DNA of 64,000 bases from Ornithinimicrobium sediminis (lineage in GTDB: Bacteria > Actinomycetota > Actinomycetes > Actinomycetales > Dermatophilaceae), in assembly GCF_021272345.1 (NCBI RefSeq), contig NZ_JAJSDQ010000002.1, forward strand, positions 62,001 to 126,000. Reading direction: 5' to 3'. How positions within the stretch are numbered: position 1 is the stretch's first letter; each line of letters starts with the position of its first letter. The notes beneath the pieces were generated by a model. The model was given only the letters and a program-made list of their open reading frames with translations. It did no database searches and was not told the origin of the DNA. Position numbers and translations under genes: made by a program. Of the stretch, positions 1 to 10,229 are shown piece after piece.

Positions 1-906
1 GCCGTCGCCGTGGGCGCCCTGCCCGCGCTGCTGCCCGGTGGCTACCCGGTCGCCGACGACGCAGCCCGCGCCCACGTGGCCGGCGCCTGGGGTGTCGAGC
101 TCGCCGAGGGGCCGGGCCGTGACACGACCGCGATCCTGCAGGCCGCGGCCCAGGGCGAGATCGGAGCGCTCGTCGTCGGTGGGGTGGACCCGGACGACCT
201 GCCCGACCCCGCGCTGGCACGGGCCGCCCTCGAGCGGGCCTTCGTGGTGTCGCTGGAGATCCGTGAGTCGGCGGTGCACGAGTACGCCGACGTCATCCTC
301 CCCGTCGCTCCGCAGCAGGAGAAGGCCGGCGCCTACGCGGACTGGGAGGGTCGACTGCGCACGTTCGACCGGGCCATCCACACCAGCGCCCTCAGCGACC
401 ACGCGGTGCTCGACCTGCTCGCGGCCGAGATGGGTGTGCACCTGGGCGCTCGCAGCCTCACCGAGCTGCGCCGCGAGATGAGCTCGCTGGGCACCTGGCA
501 GGGCTCCCTGCCGCTGCACGTCGTGCCTCCGGTGGCGCCGCCCGCCCTCGGCGAGGGCGAGGCGCTCCTGGCGACCTGGCACCACCTCCTCGACGCCGGC
601 TCCCTGCAGGACGGCGAGCCCTTCCTCGCGGGCACCGCGCCGCTGCCCGTGGCGCGGGTCTCCGCCGGCACCGCGGCGGCCGTGGGAGTGGCCGAGGGCG
701 AGCACATCGTGGTCTCGCGCGGCGCCGGCAGCATCACGCTGCCGGTCGTGGTGACCGACATGCCCGACCACGTGGTCTGGGTGCCGACCAACTCCACCGG
801 ATCGGCGGTGCGCCCGGCCCTGGGTGTCGGCGCCGGCGCGGTGGTGCAGCTCCGACCGGGTGGCGCGGCTGTCGCCACCGGTGCCACCACAGGAGGTCTC
901 GCGTGA
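1..906 (+). CDS. nuoG: NADH-quinone oxidoreductase subunit G, C-terminal part (5' end outside window)
   Basis: Open from base 1 in frame 1 to a TGA at 904-906, so only the last ~301 codons are present. NuoG is the large iron-sulfur/molybdopterin-fold subunit of the NADH-input arm of complex I. The visible part is the C-terminal molybdopterin-oxidoreductase fold: the stretch [20 protein letters not shown], followed by [12 protein letters not shown], is the typical family segment (about residues 95-130 of the visible part). The rest resembles the dinucleotide-binding-like tail. The stop codon overlaps the GTG start of nuoH, as expected in a translationally coupled nuo operon. The N-terminal Fe-S domains cannot be inspected here. 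Confidence 0.93.
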   Translation, partial: AVAVGALPALLPGGYPVADDAARAHVAGAWGVELAEGPGRDTTAILQAAAQGEIGALVVGGVDPDDLPDPALARAALERAFVVSLEIRESAVHEYADVILPVAPQQEKAGAYADWEGRLRTFDRAIHTSALSDHAVLDLLAAEMGVHLGARSLTELRREMSSLGTWQGSLPLHVVPPVAPPALGEGEALLATWHHLLDAGSLQDGEPFLAGTAPLPVARVSAGTAAAVGVAEGEHIVVSRGAGSITLPVVVTDMPDHVVWVPTNSTGSAVRPALGVGAGAVVQLRPGGAAVATGATTGGLA

Positions 907-2312
907 TCGTGATGGAGGCGACGGCATACCTGCCGTCCGTGGTCTCGGCCGCACCGATCGTGCTGCAGGACGCACCGGCCGCCGACTTCAGCGACACGCC
1001 CTGGTGGTTGTCGCTGATCAAGGCGGTCCTGGTCTTCGTCTACCTGCTGCTGCAGGTGCTCGTGGTCATCTGGTTCGAGCGCCGCGTCATCGGCCGGATG
1101 CAGCAGCGACCAGGACCCAACCGGTTCGGGCCGCTGGGGCTGCTGCAGACCCTGGCCGACGGGCTCAAGCTGATGATGAAGGAGGACGTCACCCCCAAGA
1201 ACGCCGACAAGGTGATGTTCGTCATCGCCCCTCTGCTGGTCGGCTCCCTGGCCTTCGTCTCCTTCGCGATCATCCCCATGGGTGGCACGGTCGAGATGTT
1301 CGGCCACACGACACCCCTGCAGCTCACCGACACCCCCGTCGCCACCCTGCTGGTGCTCGCCGTGGCCGGGGTCGGTGCCTACGGCTTCGTGCTCGCCGGC
1401 TGGTCCTCGGGCTCCACCTACCCGCTGCTGGGCGGTCTGCGCTCCACCGCGCAGGTCATCTCCTACGAGATCGCGATGGGCCTGTCCCTGGTCGCGGTCT
1501 TCCTCTACGCCGGGTCCATGTCGACCAGCCAGATCGTGGCCGCGCAGGAGGGCCTCTGGTACATCATCCCGCTCTTCTTCTCCTTCGTGGTCTACGTGAT
1601 CACGATGGTGGGGGAGACCAACCGGCTGCCCTTCGACCTGGCCGAGGGCGAGGGCGAGCTGGGTGGCGGGTTCCACACCGAGTACTCCTCGATGAAGTTC
1701 GGCATGTTCTTCCTCGGTGAGTACATCAACATGTTCACCGTCTCTGCCCTGGCCACGACGCTCTTCCTCGGCGGACCCGCCGCGCCCCCCGGCATCGCCG
1801 GCCTGTTCGACGGGATGTTCAACGAGGGCTGGTGGGGTCTGCTCTGGTTCACCATCAAGATGTGGATGTTCATCTTCTTCTACGTCTGGCTCCGTGGCTC
1901 GCTGCCGCGCGTGCGGTACGACCAGTTCATGAAGTTCGGCTGGAAGCTCATGATCCCCGCAGCCCTGGCCTGGGTCGTGGCGGTCGCGCTGATCCGCGCT
2001 GCCCAGGTCGGCTACTTCGGTGACAGCCAGTGGGCGACCGTCATCACCGTGGTGGTCATCGCCGCAGTGGTCATCGCCGCGCTGCTGCTGTGGGACCGGC
2101 GCAGCGCAGCCGCCAGGGAGGCCACGCTGGAGGCCCGCACGCCTCCGGCCGAGATCGACCCCTTCGCCGACGGCTACCCGGTGCCGCCGCTTCCCGGCCA
2201 GCGGGTCGTGGAGCCGCGCACCGCGGTGAGCGCTGCCGACCCGGTGTCGGTCAGCGCCGGCGCGACCGACGACGACACGCACGACGACACCCCGGAGGAC
2301 ACCCGTGGCTGA
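903..2312 (+). CDS. nuoH: NADH-quinone oxidoreductase subunit H (complex I membrane subunit, quinone cavity)
   Basis: 469 aa, GTG start overlapping the nuoG stop. NuoH/ND1 anchors the hydrophilic arm to the membrane and forms the quinone entry tunnel. About eight hydrophobic segments are visible. Family signatures are present: [20 protein letters not shown] near residue 55, and the acidic loop [19 protein letters not shown] near residue 240, whose glutamates are retained. The protein is longer than E. coli NuoH (about 325 aa) because of a hydrophilic C-terminal tail of roughly 80 residues after the last membrane helix, common in actinobacterial NuoH. Its 3' end overlaps nuoI by 8 bases. Confidence 0.97.
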   Translation: MIVMEATAYLPSVVSAAPIVLQDAPAADFSDTPWWLSLIKAVLVFVYLLLQVLVVIWFERRVIGRMQQRPGPNRFGPLGLLQTLADGLKLMMKEDVTPKNADKVMFVIAPLLVGSLAFVSFAIIPMGGTVEMFGHTTPLQLTDTPVATLLVLAVAGVGAYGFVLAGWSSGSTYPLLGGLRSTAQVISYEIAMGLSLVAVFLYAGSMSTSQIVAAQEGLWYIIPLFFSFVVYVITMVGETNRLPFDLAEGEGELGGGFHTEYSSMKFGMFFLGEYINMFTVSALATTLFLGGPAAPPGIAGLFDGMFNEGWWGLLWFTIKMWMFIFFYVWLRGSLPRVRYDQFMKFGWKLMIPAALAWVVAVALIRAAQVGYFGDSQWATVITVVVIAAVVIAALLLWDRRSAAAREATLEARTPPAEIDPFADGYPVPPLPGQRVVEPRTAVSAADPVSVSAGATDDDTHDDTPEDTRG

Positions 2313-3027
2313 GGCCGAGGACAGCAAGGAAGTCGCCCGCGGCAAGGACATCGCGCGCGGCGACAAGGCCGACGACCCGGCGCTGCAAGGCCCGGACAGC
2401 ACTCCCCACCCCGACCGGCCCCAAGGGGGCTTCTTCGCCGACCTCTTCGCGCCCGTGGCGGGCTTCGGGGTCTCCTTCTCGACGATGTTCAAGAAGGTCG
2501 CGACGGAGGAGTACCCCGAGAAGCCGCGACCGACCCAGGCACGCTTCCACGGCCGTCACCAGCTGAACCGGCATCCGGACGGTCTGGAGAAGTGCGTGGG
2601 CTGCGAGCTGTGCGCCTGGGCGTGCCCGGCCGACGCGATCTACGTGGAGGGCGCGGACAACACCGACGAGGCGCGCTTCTCCCCGGGGGAGCGCTACGGC
2701 CGCGTCTACCAGATCAACTACCTGCGCTGCATCTTCTGCGGTCTGTGCATCGAGGCGTGCCCGACGCGTGCCCTGACGATGACCAACGAGTACGAGATGG
2801 CGGACAGCGAGCGCGCGCCGCTGATCTACGAGAAGCACCAGCTCCTGGCGCCCCTGCGAGAGGGTATGCTTCCGCCGCCCTTCCCGATGGCGGAGGGCAT
2901 GGAGGAGCGCGACTACTACCGGGGTCAGGTCACGGCGCCGACACAGGTCCAGAAGGACTACGTCGAGCAGCGTGACGCGGCCGCGGACCAGGACCCCCAG
3001 ACGCCGACGCAGGAGGTGTACCGATGA
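2305..3027 (+). CDS. nuoI: NADH-quinone oxidoreductase subunit I (two 4Fe-4S clusters)
   Basis: 240 aa. NuoI carries the two tetranuclear clusters N6a and N6b that wire electrons towards cluster N2. Two CxxCxxCxxxCP motifs are visible: C97-C100-C103-C107 ([12 protein letters not shown]) and C142-C145-C148-C152 ([12 protein letters not shown]). The N-terminal ~45 residues are a charged, low-complexity extension not found in short NuoI proteins. The start overlaps the end of nuoH and the stop overlaps nuoJ (ATGA arrangement), indicating coupled translation. Confidence 0.97.
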   Translation: MAEAEDSKEVARGKDIARGDKADDPALQGPDSTPHPDRPQGGFFADLFAPVAGFGVSFSTMFKKVATEEYPEKPRPTQARFHGRHQLNRHPDGLEKCVGCELCAWACPADAIYVEGADNTDEARFSPGERYGRVYQINYLRCIFCGLCIEACPTRALTMTNEYEMADSERAPLIYEKHQLLAPLREGMLPPPFPMAEGMEERDYYRGQVTAPTQVQKDYVEQRDAAADQDPQTPTQEVYR

Positions 3028-3845
3028 GTGGAGGCGAAGTCGTCCTCTTCTGGGTCCTGGCCCCCACCGCGGTGCTCGGGGCCCTCGGTCTGTTGTTCGC
3101 CCACAAGGCCGTCCACGCGGCGATGTCGATGGCACTGGTCATGGTGACCCTCGGCGTCTTCTACATCGCACAGTCCGCCGAGTTCGTCGGGATCATCCAG
3201 ATCTTCGTCTACTCCGGTGCCGTGATGATGCTGTTCCTCTTCGTCGTCATGCTCGTCGGGGTGGACTCCTCGGACTCCCTCGTGGAGACCCTGCCCGGAC
3301 AGCGGCTGGGCGCCTACGCCTTCGGTCTGCTCTTCGCCCTGGTGACGATCGGGTCCATCGCCCGCGTGTCCTTCCCGGACGCGGTGGGCCTGGCGGCGGT
3401 GCAGGAGGAGGGCACGGTCACGGCTCTGGCCAGGGAGATCTTCGAGCGTCAGGTCTTCGGGTTCGAGGCCCTGGGCGCCCTGCTGGTCATCGCCGTCATG
3501 GGCGCCATGGTGCTGGCGCACCACGAGCGGCTCACCCCCGCGTTCTCGCAGCGCTCGGCCTCCGAGGCCAAGATCCGCTCCGGCCAGTGGCTGGCCGGCA
3601 AGCCCAACCCCGGGGTCTACGCGCGGCACAACGCCGCGGACACCCCGGCCCTGCTGCCGGACGGCACCCCGACCGAGGTGTCCGTGCCCCGTGTGCTCGT
3701 GGCGCGTGACCAGGTCGCCCGCTACAGCGACTACGCGGCGACCACGGCCGCTGCGGTCGACGCGGTCGAGGCCGAGCCGACCCGGGACGAGCCTGCGGGG
3801 GAGCAGCACGCGCCCGACCAGCTCGGCGAGGGAGAGAAGCGATGA
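3024..3845 (+). CDS. nuoJ: NADH-quinone oxidoreductase subunit J
   Basis: 273 aa, ATG overlapping the nuoI stop. NuoJ/ND6 is a membrane-arm subunit beside NuoK and NuoH. Five hydrophobic segments fill the first ~170 residues, including the conserved segment around [20 protein letters not shown]. The final ~100 residues are hydrophilic and rich in A, D and E. This tail is typical of actinobacterial NuoJ and absent from E. coli NuoJ. The stop overlaps the nuoK start. Confidence 0.96.
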   Translation: MSGGEVVLFWVLAPTAVLGALGLLFAHKAVHAAMSMALVMVTLGVFYIAQSAEFVGIIQIFVYSGAVMMLFLFVVMLVGVDSSDSLVETLPGQRLGAYAFGLLFALVTIGSIARVSFPDAVGLAAVQEEGTVTALAREIFERQVFGFEALGALLVIAVMGAMVLAHHERLTPAFSQRSASEAKIRSGQWLAGKPNPGVYARHNAADTPALLPDGTPTEVSVPRVLVARDQVARYSDYAATTAAAVDAVEAEPTRDEPAGEQHAPDQLGEGEKR

Positions 3846-4141
3846 GCCTGGTCGCCTACATCTACCTGGCGACGATCCTGTTCACGATCGGCGCGCTGGT
3901 CGTCATGACCCGGCGCAACACCATCATCGTGTTCATGGGCGTCGAGCTGATGCTGAACGCGTGCAACCTGTCGCTCGTCACGTTCGCCCGCATGCACGGC
4001 AGCCTCGACGGCCAGGTCTACGCCCTGTTCGTCATGGTGGTCGCCGCCGCTGAGGTCGTGGTGGGCCTGGCCATCATCATGTCCATCTTCCGCGCCCGTC
4101 GCTCCGCCTCGGTCGACGACGCTAACCTGCTGAAGCTGTAA
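3842..4141 (+). CDS. nuoK: NADH-quinone oxidoreductase subunit K
   Basis: 99 aa, the usual family length, with three membrane helices. The two buried glutamates of the NuoK proton path are recognisable in [13 protein letters not shown] and [14 protein letters not shown] overlaps the nuoJ stop. The next gene, nuoL, starts 13 bp after the stop, one of the few non-overlapping junctions in this operon. Confidence 0.97.
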   Translation: MSLVAYIYLATILFTIGALVVMTRRNTIIVFMGVELMLNACNLSLVTFARMHGSLDGQVYALFVMVVAAAEVVVGLAIIMSIFRARRSASVDDANLLKL

Positions 4142-4154
4142 GGAGCGAGCCTTC

Positions 4155-6125
4155 GTGACTGTGCTCGAGACCTCTGCCGGTCTGCACCTCGTGCTCGCCG
4201 ACGCCAGCGCGGTGCGCGCCACCGACGCCGACGGCTTCGCCGCGCTCGGCTGGCTGATGATCGCGTTGCCACTGGCAGGCGCCGCCATCCTGCTGCTCGG
4301 CGGCCGGGCGACGGACCGGTGGGGGCCACTGCTGGCCACCGCCCTGTCCTGGGCCTCCTTCGCCGTGGGTGTGGGCGTGATCCTGCAGCTCCTCGGGCTG
4401 CCCGACGAGGAGCGGTCGCTGTCGGTCCAGCTGTGGGAGTGGGTGGCCGCCGGCGACCTCTCCGTCGACGTCGGGCTGCTGATGGACCCGCTGTCCCTGG
4501 CCTTCGTCATGCTCATCACGTTCGTGGGGTCGCTGATCCACGTCTACTCCCTGGGCTACATGGAGCACGACCCCGACAAGCGCCGCTTCTTCGCCTACCT
4601 CAACCTCTTCATCGCGGCCATGCTGATCCTGGTGCTGGCCGACTCCTACCTGCTGCTGTTCGTCGGCTGGGAGGGCGTCGGCCTGGCCTCCTACCTGCTG
4701 ATCGGCTTCTGGAACACCAACCCGGCCTACGCCACGGCGGCCAACAAGGCGTTCGTGGTCAACCGCATCGGTGACTTCGGCCTGATCACCGCGATGGCCG
4801 TCATCTTCGCGAGCATCGGGGCACTCGACTACGCGACCGTCCACGGCAGCGCCGACGCGATGAGCCAGGGCACGCTGCTCGCGGTCGGCCTCCTGCTGCT
4901 CCTGGGTGCCGCAGGCAAGTCGGCGCAGTTCCCGCTGCAGTCGTGGCTGGGAGACGCCATGGCCGGCCCGACACCGGTCTCGGCGCTCATCCACGCGGCG
5001 ACGATGGTCACCGCGGGTGTCTACCTCATCGCCCGCAGCCAGGCGATCTACGACCTCACGCCCGACGCCCGCCTCGCGGTCGTCGTGGTCGGCACGATCA
5101 CCCTCGTCTACGGGGCGGTCGTCGGCTGCGCCAAGGACGACATCAAGAAGGCGCTGGCTGCCTCGACGATGAGCCAGATCGGCTACATGATGCTCGCCGT
5201 CGGCCTGGGGCCCCTGGGCTACATCTACGCCATCTTCCACCTGCTCACGCACGGCTTCTTCAAGGCGGGCATGTTCCTGGGTGCAGGGTCGGTCATGCAC
5301 GGCATGCACAACGAGGTCGACATGCGCCGCTTCGGCAACCTGTCCTCGGTCATGAAGGTCACCTGGGTGACCTTCGGGCTGGGCTGGCTGGCCATCATCG
5401 GCTTCCCGTTCCTGTCCGGCTGGTGGTCCAAGGACCTCATCATCGAGACGGCCTTCATCGACCAGGGGGACGGCGCCTGGCGGGCCTGGGTCTTCGGTGG
5501 GGCGGCACTGCTGGCCGCCGGCCTGACCGCGTTCTACATGTCCCGTCTGTTCTTCATGACCTTCCACGGCAAGGCGCGGTGGGCGGACGACGTCGACCCG
5601 CACGAGTCGCCGCTGACGATGACGATCCCGATGATGGTGCTCGCCGTCGGCTCGGCCTTCCTCGGTCTGGCGCTCTACCCGACCGGCATCCTCACCGCCT
5701 GGCTCGACCCGGTGTTCGGTCACGCCGAGCACCCGGAGCCGGTGATCCCGGTCCTGGCGATCCAGCTGCTGGTCTTCGCCCTCGTGGTGGTCGGCGTGGC
5801 CCTCGCCTGGATGATGTACGTGCGCGACAGCGTCCCGCAGACGGCCCCGGCCGGCAGCGCCCTCACCCGCGCTGCCCGTCAGGACCTCTACCAGGACGAG
5901 CTCAACGAGACCTTCCTGCGCCGGCCCGGCGCCAGTGTCGTCACGGCGACCGTGGAGGGTGACCGGGACCTCGTCGAGGGCGGTCTGGTGGGCAAGACCA
6001 CCGGCGGCCTGGGTGGCCTGTCCGACCTCCTGCGGCGCACCCAGAACGGGTTCGTCCGCTCCTATGCCATGACGATGCTCGCGGGTGTCGTCGTCATTCT
6101 CGGTGCCGTGTGGGTGATGCAGTGA
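4155..6125 (+). CDS. nuoL: NADH-quinone oxidoreductase subunit L (antiporter-like proton channel)
   Basis: 656 aa, GTG start with AAGGAGCG as a good ribosome-binding site upstream. NuoL/ND5 is the distal antiporter-like proton-pumping subunit. Signature residues are visible: the glutamate in FVGWEGVGLASYLLIGFW, the lysine in AAGKSAQFPLQSWL, GPTPVSALIHAATMV, and the lysine in LTHGFFKAGMFL. A long C-terminal lateral-helix region follows. The stop shares one base with the nuoM ATG. Confidence 0.97.
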   Translation: MTVLETSAGLHLVLADASAVRATDADGFAALGWLMIALPLAGAAILLLGGRATDRWGPLLATALSWASFAVGVGVILQLLGLPDEERSLSVQLWEWVAAGDLSVDVGLLMDPLSLAFVMLITFVGSLIHVYSLGYMEHDPDKRRFFAYLNLFIAAMLILVLADSYLLLFVGWEGVGLASYLLIGFWNTNPAYATAANKAFVVNRIGDFGLITAMAVIFASIGALDYATVHGSADAMSQGTLLAVGLLLLLGAAGKSAQFPLQSWLGDAMAGPTPVSALIHAATMVTAGVYLIARSQAIYDLTPDARLAVVVVGTITLVYGAVVGCAKDDIKKALAASTMSQIGYMMLAVGLGPLGYIYAIFHLLTHGFFKAGMFLGAGSVMHGMHNEVDMRRFGNLSSVMKVTWVTFGLGWLAIIGFPFLSGWWSKDLIIETAFIDQGDGAWRAWVFGGAALLAAGLTAFYMSRLFFMTFHGKARWADDVDPHESPLTMTIPMMVLAVGSAFLGLALYPTGILTAWLDPVFGHAEHPEPVIPVLAIQLLVFALVVVGVALAWMMYVRDSVPQTAPAGSALTRAARQDLYQDELNETFLRRPGASVVTATVEGDRDLVEGGLVGKTTGGLGGLSDLLRRTQNGFVRSYAMTMLAGVVVILGAVWVMQ

Positions 6126-7660
6126 TGACCGACTTCCCCTGGCTGACACTCCTGCTGCTCGTCCCCCTGGCGGGGGCGGCGGTGGTGGCTCTGCTGCCGC
6201 GCGGCTTCGCCCGCGTGCGGGAGGTGGCTCTCGGCTTCTCGCTGCTCACGCTGGTGCTGGGCCTGATGACCGCCCTGCAGTTCCGGCTCGACTCCGGCGA
6301 GCAGTTCCAGCTGACCGAGACCTACTCGTGGATCCCGCAGTTCGGTGTGAGCTACGCCCTGGGGGTCGACGGCATCGCGCTGGCGATGATCCTGCTCGGC
6401 GTGGTGCTGGTGCCGATCTGCCTGGTGGCGGCCTGGGACGACGTGCCGGTCGGCGACGGTCGCAGGCAGCACACCTACTTCGCGCTGATGCTGGCCCTCG
6501 AGGCGATGATGATCGGTGTCTTCGCGGCCACCGACGTCTTCCTCTTCTACGTCTTCTTCGAGGCCATGCTCATCCCGGTGTACTTCCTGATCGGGTCCTT
6601 CGGCGGGCCGCAGCGCGCCAAGGCGGCGACGAGCTTCCTGCTCTACTCGCTCCTCGGCGGGCTCATCATGCTGGTCGCGGTCATCGCGCTCTACCTGCAG
6701 GGCCCCGGTGGCACCGACGGCTTCCTGGTCGAGAGCCTGACCGGCATCCAGATGGACGCCACGACCGAGCGGTTCCTGTTCATCGGGTTCTTCATCGCCT
6801 TCGCCATCAAGGCCCCGATGTGGCCCGTCCACACCTGGCTGCCGCAGACCGCCAGCGAGGCGCGACCGGCGACCTCGGTGCTGCTGGTCGGTGTGCTCGA
6901 CAAGGTCGGCACCTTCGGCATGATCCGCTTCTGCCTCCAGCTCTTCCCGGAGGCGAGCCAGTGGGCCACGCCGGTGGTGATGACGCTCGCGGTCGCCTCG
7001 ATCCTCTTCGGTGCGGTGCTGGCCATCGGCCAGCGCGACATGCTGCGCCTGATCGCCTACACCTCGATCAGCCACTTCGGCTTCATCGTGCTGGGCATCT
7101 TCGCGCTCACCACGGTGAGCCAGACGGGCGCGACGCTCTACATGGTGAACCACGGCTTCACCACGGCCGCGCTGTTCCTCATCGCCGCCATGCTCATCCA
7201 GCGCCGTGGCTCGAGGGACATCGCCGACTTCGGCGGCTGGCAGCGGGTGACCCCGCTCATCGCGGGCTCGCTGCTCGTGGCCGGGCTGTCCGGGCTTGCG
7301 CTGCCGGGCCTCAACTCCTTCGTCTCGGAGTTCATGGTCATCATCGGGACCTTCCAGACCTACCCCGTCTTCGCAGTCATCGGTGCGACCGGGGTCATCC
7401 TCGCGGCGCTCTACATCCTGCTGTGGTACCAGCGCGTCGCGACCGGTCCGGCCGCGCCCGAGCTGGTCACTGCGACACCGGACATGAGCCTGCGCGAGAA
7501 GGTCGTCGTCGCGCCGCTGATGGTCGCGTTCCTCGTGCTCGGGTTCTATCCCAAGCCGGCCCTCGACCTGCTCGAGCCCGCCGTCCAGACCACGCTGCAG
7601 CATGTCGGGGTGAGCGACCCGGTGCCCACGGACGCCGCCGCTGAGGGGAGTGATGAGTGA
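6125..7660 (+). CDS. nuoM: NADH-quinone oxidoreductase subunit M
   Basis: 511 aa. I chose the ATG at 6125, which shares its first base with the nuoL stop (TGATG), over an in-frame GTG 15 bases earlier inside nuoL. NuoM/ND4 is an antiporter-like proton channel with about 14 helices. The channel glutamate is in FYVFFEAMLIPVYFLIGSF. KAPMWPVHTWLPQTASEAR is the family signature around the central lysine. The acidic tail ends at the nuoN start. Confidence 0.97.
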   Translation: MTDFPWLTLLLLVPLAGAAVVALLPRGFARVREVALGFSLLTLVLGLMTALQFRLDSGEQFQLTETYSWIPQFGVSYALGVDGIALAMILLGVVLVPICLVAAWDDVPVGDGRRQHTYFALMLALEAMMIGVFAATDVFLFYVFFEAMLIPVYFLIGSFGGPQRAKAATSFLLYSLLGGLIMLVAVIALYLQGPGGTDGFLVESLTGIQMDATTERFLFIGFFIAFAIKAPMWPVHTWLPQTASEARPATSVLLVGVLDKVGTFGMIRFCLQLFPEASQWATPVVMTLAVASILFGAVLAIGQRDMLRLIAYTSISHFGFIVLGIFALTTVSQTGATLYMVNHGFTTAALFLIAAMLIQRRGSRDIADFGGWQRVTPLIAGSLLVAGLSGLALPGLNSFVSEFMVIIGTFQTYPVFAVIGATGVILAALYILLWYQRVATGPAAPELVTATPDMSLREKVVVAPLMVAFLVLGFYPKPALDLLEPAVQTTLQHVGVSDPVPTDAAAEGSDE

Positions 7661-9192
7661 TGGAGTTCACCGCTCCTGACATCGACTGGGCAGCGCTGCT
7701 GCCCCTGATCATCGTCTTCGTCGGCGGTCTTCTCGGTGTGGCCGTCGAGGGCTTCGCCGGCCGGGCCCACCGCCACATGGTGCAGGTGCCGCTCACGGTG
7801 GCCACCCTGGTGCTGGCCCTCGCGGCAGTGGTCCTCGTCGCTCGGGACAGCCAGGGCATCACGGCCGCCGGAGCGGTGGCCAACGACGGTCCGGCGCTGC
7901 TGCTGCAGGGGCTCATCCTGTCGCTGGCCGTCATCGGGGTGCTCGTCATGAGCGAGCGCTTCGGTGGGCAGAGTGCGGATGCCTTCACCCAGGCGGGCGT
8001 GTCCGTGCCCGGCTCGGCGGAGGAGTCGCTGGCGACCCGGCTCGGGGCCACCACCACGGAGGTCTACCCGCTCACACTGTTCTCCGTCGGCGGCATGATG
8101 CTCTTCGGGATGGCCAACGACCTGATCCTGATGTTCATCGCGCTGGAGATCCTCTCCCTGCCGCTCTACATCCTGACCGGTCTGGCGCGCAGGCGACGGC
8201 TGCTGTCCCAGGAAGCCTCCCTGAAGTACTTCCTGCTGGGGGCCTTCTCCTCGGCGTTCTTCCTCTTCGGGGCCACCCTGATCTACGGCTTCGCCGGCTC
8301 GATGCGCTTCGACGTCATCGCCGAGGCGGTGCGGACCGGGGTCGGCATGGACGGGCTGCTCGTGCCCGGCATCCTGCTGGTCGGGGTCGGCCTGCTGTTC
8401 AAGATCGGCGCGGTGCCGTTCCACGCCTGGACACCGGACGTCTACCAGGGCGCCCCGACGCCGGTCACCGGCTTCATGGCCGCCTGCACCAAGGTCGCCG
8501 CGTTCGGCGCGATCCTGCGGGTGTTCTACGTCGCGGTCGAGCCGGCCCGGCTGGAGTGGCAGCCGATCCTGGCCGTCGTCGCCGCCCTGAGCATGATCGT
8601 GGGCGCGGTGATGTCGGTGCGCCAGAGCGACATCAAGCGCATCCTGGCCTACTCCTCCATCGCGCACGCCGGCTTCATCCTGGTGGGTCTGCTGGCCCTG
8701 GAGTCTGCAGGCATCTCCGGCACGCTGTTCTACCTGGCGGCCTACGGCTTCATGACCATCCCCGCCTTCGCGCTGGTGACGCTGGTCCGCTCCTCCGGCA
8801 GCGAGGCGACGCACGTGTCCCAGTGGTCGGGCCTGGCCCGGCGTGCGCCGTGGGTGGCGGCGGGCTTCAGCTTCCTCATGCTTGCCTTCGCAGGCATCCC
8901 GCTCACCTCCGGCTTCACCGGCAAGTTCGCGGTCTTCTCCGCAGCGGTGGCCGGTGGTGGAGCATGGCTGGTCGTCATCGGCGTGCTGGCCAGCGCCGTG
9001 ACCGCCTACGTCTACTTCCGGGTCATCGTGACGATGTACTTCGGCGAGAGCCACGGCGACACGGTGGTCATCACACCGTCGGCGATGACGACCTTCGCGA
9101 TCGTCACCGGCGTCGTCGTCACCCTCGGCCTGGGGGTCATGCCCTCGCCGCTGCTCGAGCTGACCCAACAGGCCTCGCAGTTCCTGCGCTGA
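7660..9192 (+). CDS. nuoN: NADH-quinone oxidoreductase subunit N
   Basis: 510 aa. ATG at 7660 overlaps the nuoM stop by one base; a GTG one codon upstream is a weaker alternative. NuoN/ND2 is the third antiporter-like channel. Visible signatures are FIALEILSLPLYILTGLARR (channel glutamate), [20 protein letters not shown] and SGFTGKFAVFSAAV. The stop TGA shares a base with the ATG of the polyprenyl synthase, tying quinone supply to the complex I operon. Confidence 0.97.
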   Translation: MEFTAPDIDWAALLPLIIVFVGGLLGVAVEGFAGRAHRHMVQVPLTVATLVLALAAVVLVARDSQGITAAGAVANDGPALLLQGLILSLAVIGVLVMSERFGGQSADAFTQAGVSVPGSAEESLATRLGATTTEVYPLTLFSVGGMMLFGMANDLILMFIALEILSLPLYILTGLARRRRLLSQEASLKYFLLGAFSSAFFLFGATLIYGFAGSMRFDVIAEAVRTGVGMDGLLVPGILLVGVGLLFKIGAVPFHAWTPDVYQGAPTPVTGFMAACTKVAAFGAILRVFYVAVEPARLEWQPILAVVAALSMIVGAVMSVRQSDIKRILAYSSIAHAGFILVGLLALESAGISGTLFYLAAYGFMTIPAFALVTLVRSSGSEATHVSQWSGLARRAPWVAAGFSFLMLAFAGIPLTSGFTGKFAVFSAAVAGGGAWLVVIGVLASAVTAYVYFRVIVTMYFGESHGDTVVITPSAMTTFAIVTGVVVTLGLGVMPSPLLELTQQASQFLR

Positions 9193-10226
9193 TGGGACCT
9201 TCGGCGACCCGAGACACCGGCACCCTTACCACTGCGGTGAGCGTGCCGGTGATCCCGGACATCGACGGTGCGCTGCAGGACCGGCTGGTGGCCGGGATGG
9301 CCGATGTCCAGCGCCGGCTGCAGGAGGTCATCGCGCACGACGACGGCTTCATCGCCGAGGCGGCCGGTCACCTGGCGCAGGCCGGGGGCAAGCGCTTCCG
9401 GCCGTTGCTCACGCTGCTGTGCGCCGAGGTGGGGGAGGGCCGCAACGACCGGGTCGTCGACGCCGCGGTCGGCGTCGAGCTGACCCATCTCGCCTCGCTC
9501 TACCACGACGACGTGATGGACGAGGCCGAGCTGCGCCGCGGTGTGCAGAGCGCCAACCTCCGCTATGGCAACGCCGTGTCGATCCTCATCGGTGACCTGC
9601 TCTTCGGCACCGCCTCGTCCGTGATCGCCGACCTCGGTCCCGAGGCGGTCAAGGTGCAGGCGCGCACCTTCGTGCGGCTGTGCTCGGGCCAGATCCGCGA
9701 CGAGCGGGCACCCGCCGCCGATGCCGACCCGGCCGACTACTACCTGGGAGTCCTGGCCGACAAGACCGGCTCCCTCATCGCGACCGCGGCCTGGTACGGC
9801 GCGACCTTCGGCGGATGCGACGCGCGCACCCGCGACATCCTGACCTCGTATGCCGAGAAGCTCGGCGTGGTCTTCCAGCTGGCTGACGACCTCCTGGACG
9901 TCTCCTCCGAGGCGGCGGACTCCGGCAAGACCCCGGGCACCGACCTGCGTGAGGGAAAGGCGACCCTGCCCGTCCTCTACGCCCGGGGCTCGACGGACCC
10001 GGGGGACTCCAGGCTCCGCGAGCTGCTCGCGGGGCCGATCGGCGACGCGGACGAGGTCGCAGAGGCGGTCGCGCTGCTCCGGGTCCACCCGGCGATGGAG
10101 CAGGCGCGGCAGCATACCCAGCAGGTCGCCGACGAGGCACGAGCACTCCTGGCGGACCTGCCCGACCAGCCACCCGTGCGGGCGCTTCGGGCGCTCGTCG
10201 ACGGTGTGGCCGACAGATCGGCCTGA
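9192..10226 (+). CDS. polyprenyl (probably hepta-/octa-/nonaprenyl) diphosphate synthase
   Basis: 344 aa, start ATG overlapping the nuoN stop. This trans-isoprenyl diphosphate synthase elongates allylic diphosphates with isopentenyl diphosphate. Both aspartate-rich motifs are present: DDVMDE (first, in LYHDDVMDEAELRRG) and DDLLD (second), with GGKRFRP upstream. The gene follows nuoN without a gap, an arrangement common in actinobacteria, where such enzymes (GrcC/HepT type) make the menaquinone side chain. Product chain length cannot be read reliably from the sequence. The menaquinone role is inferred from context. Confidence 0.93.
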   Translation: MGPSATRDTGTLTTAVSVPVIPDIDGALQDRLVAGMADVQRRLQEVIAHDDGFIAEAAGHLAQAGGKRFRPLLTLLCAEVGEGRNDRVVDAAVGVELTHLASLYHDDVMDEAELRRGVQSANLRYGNAVSILIGDLLFGTASSVIADLGPEAVKVQARTFVRLCSGQIRDERAPAADADPADYYLGVLADKTGSLIATAAWYGATFGGCDARTRDILTSYAEKLGVVFQLADDLLDVSSEAADSGKTPGTDLREGKATLPVLYARGSTDPGDSRLRELLAGPIGDADEVAEAVALLRVHPAMEQARQHTQQVADEARALLADLPDQPPVRALRALVDGVADRSA

Positions 10227-10229
10227 ACC

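Noticed and set aside
333-2492. Long open frame on the minus strand opposite nuoG/nuoH (similar ones at 4122-6149, 6062-7603 and 29766-31919).
   Set aside because: High GC leaves few stop codons in the complementary frame. The translations are low-complexity (R, G, H, D, Q-rich), have no recognisable domain, and lie opposite certain nuo genes.
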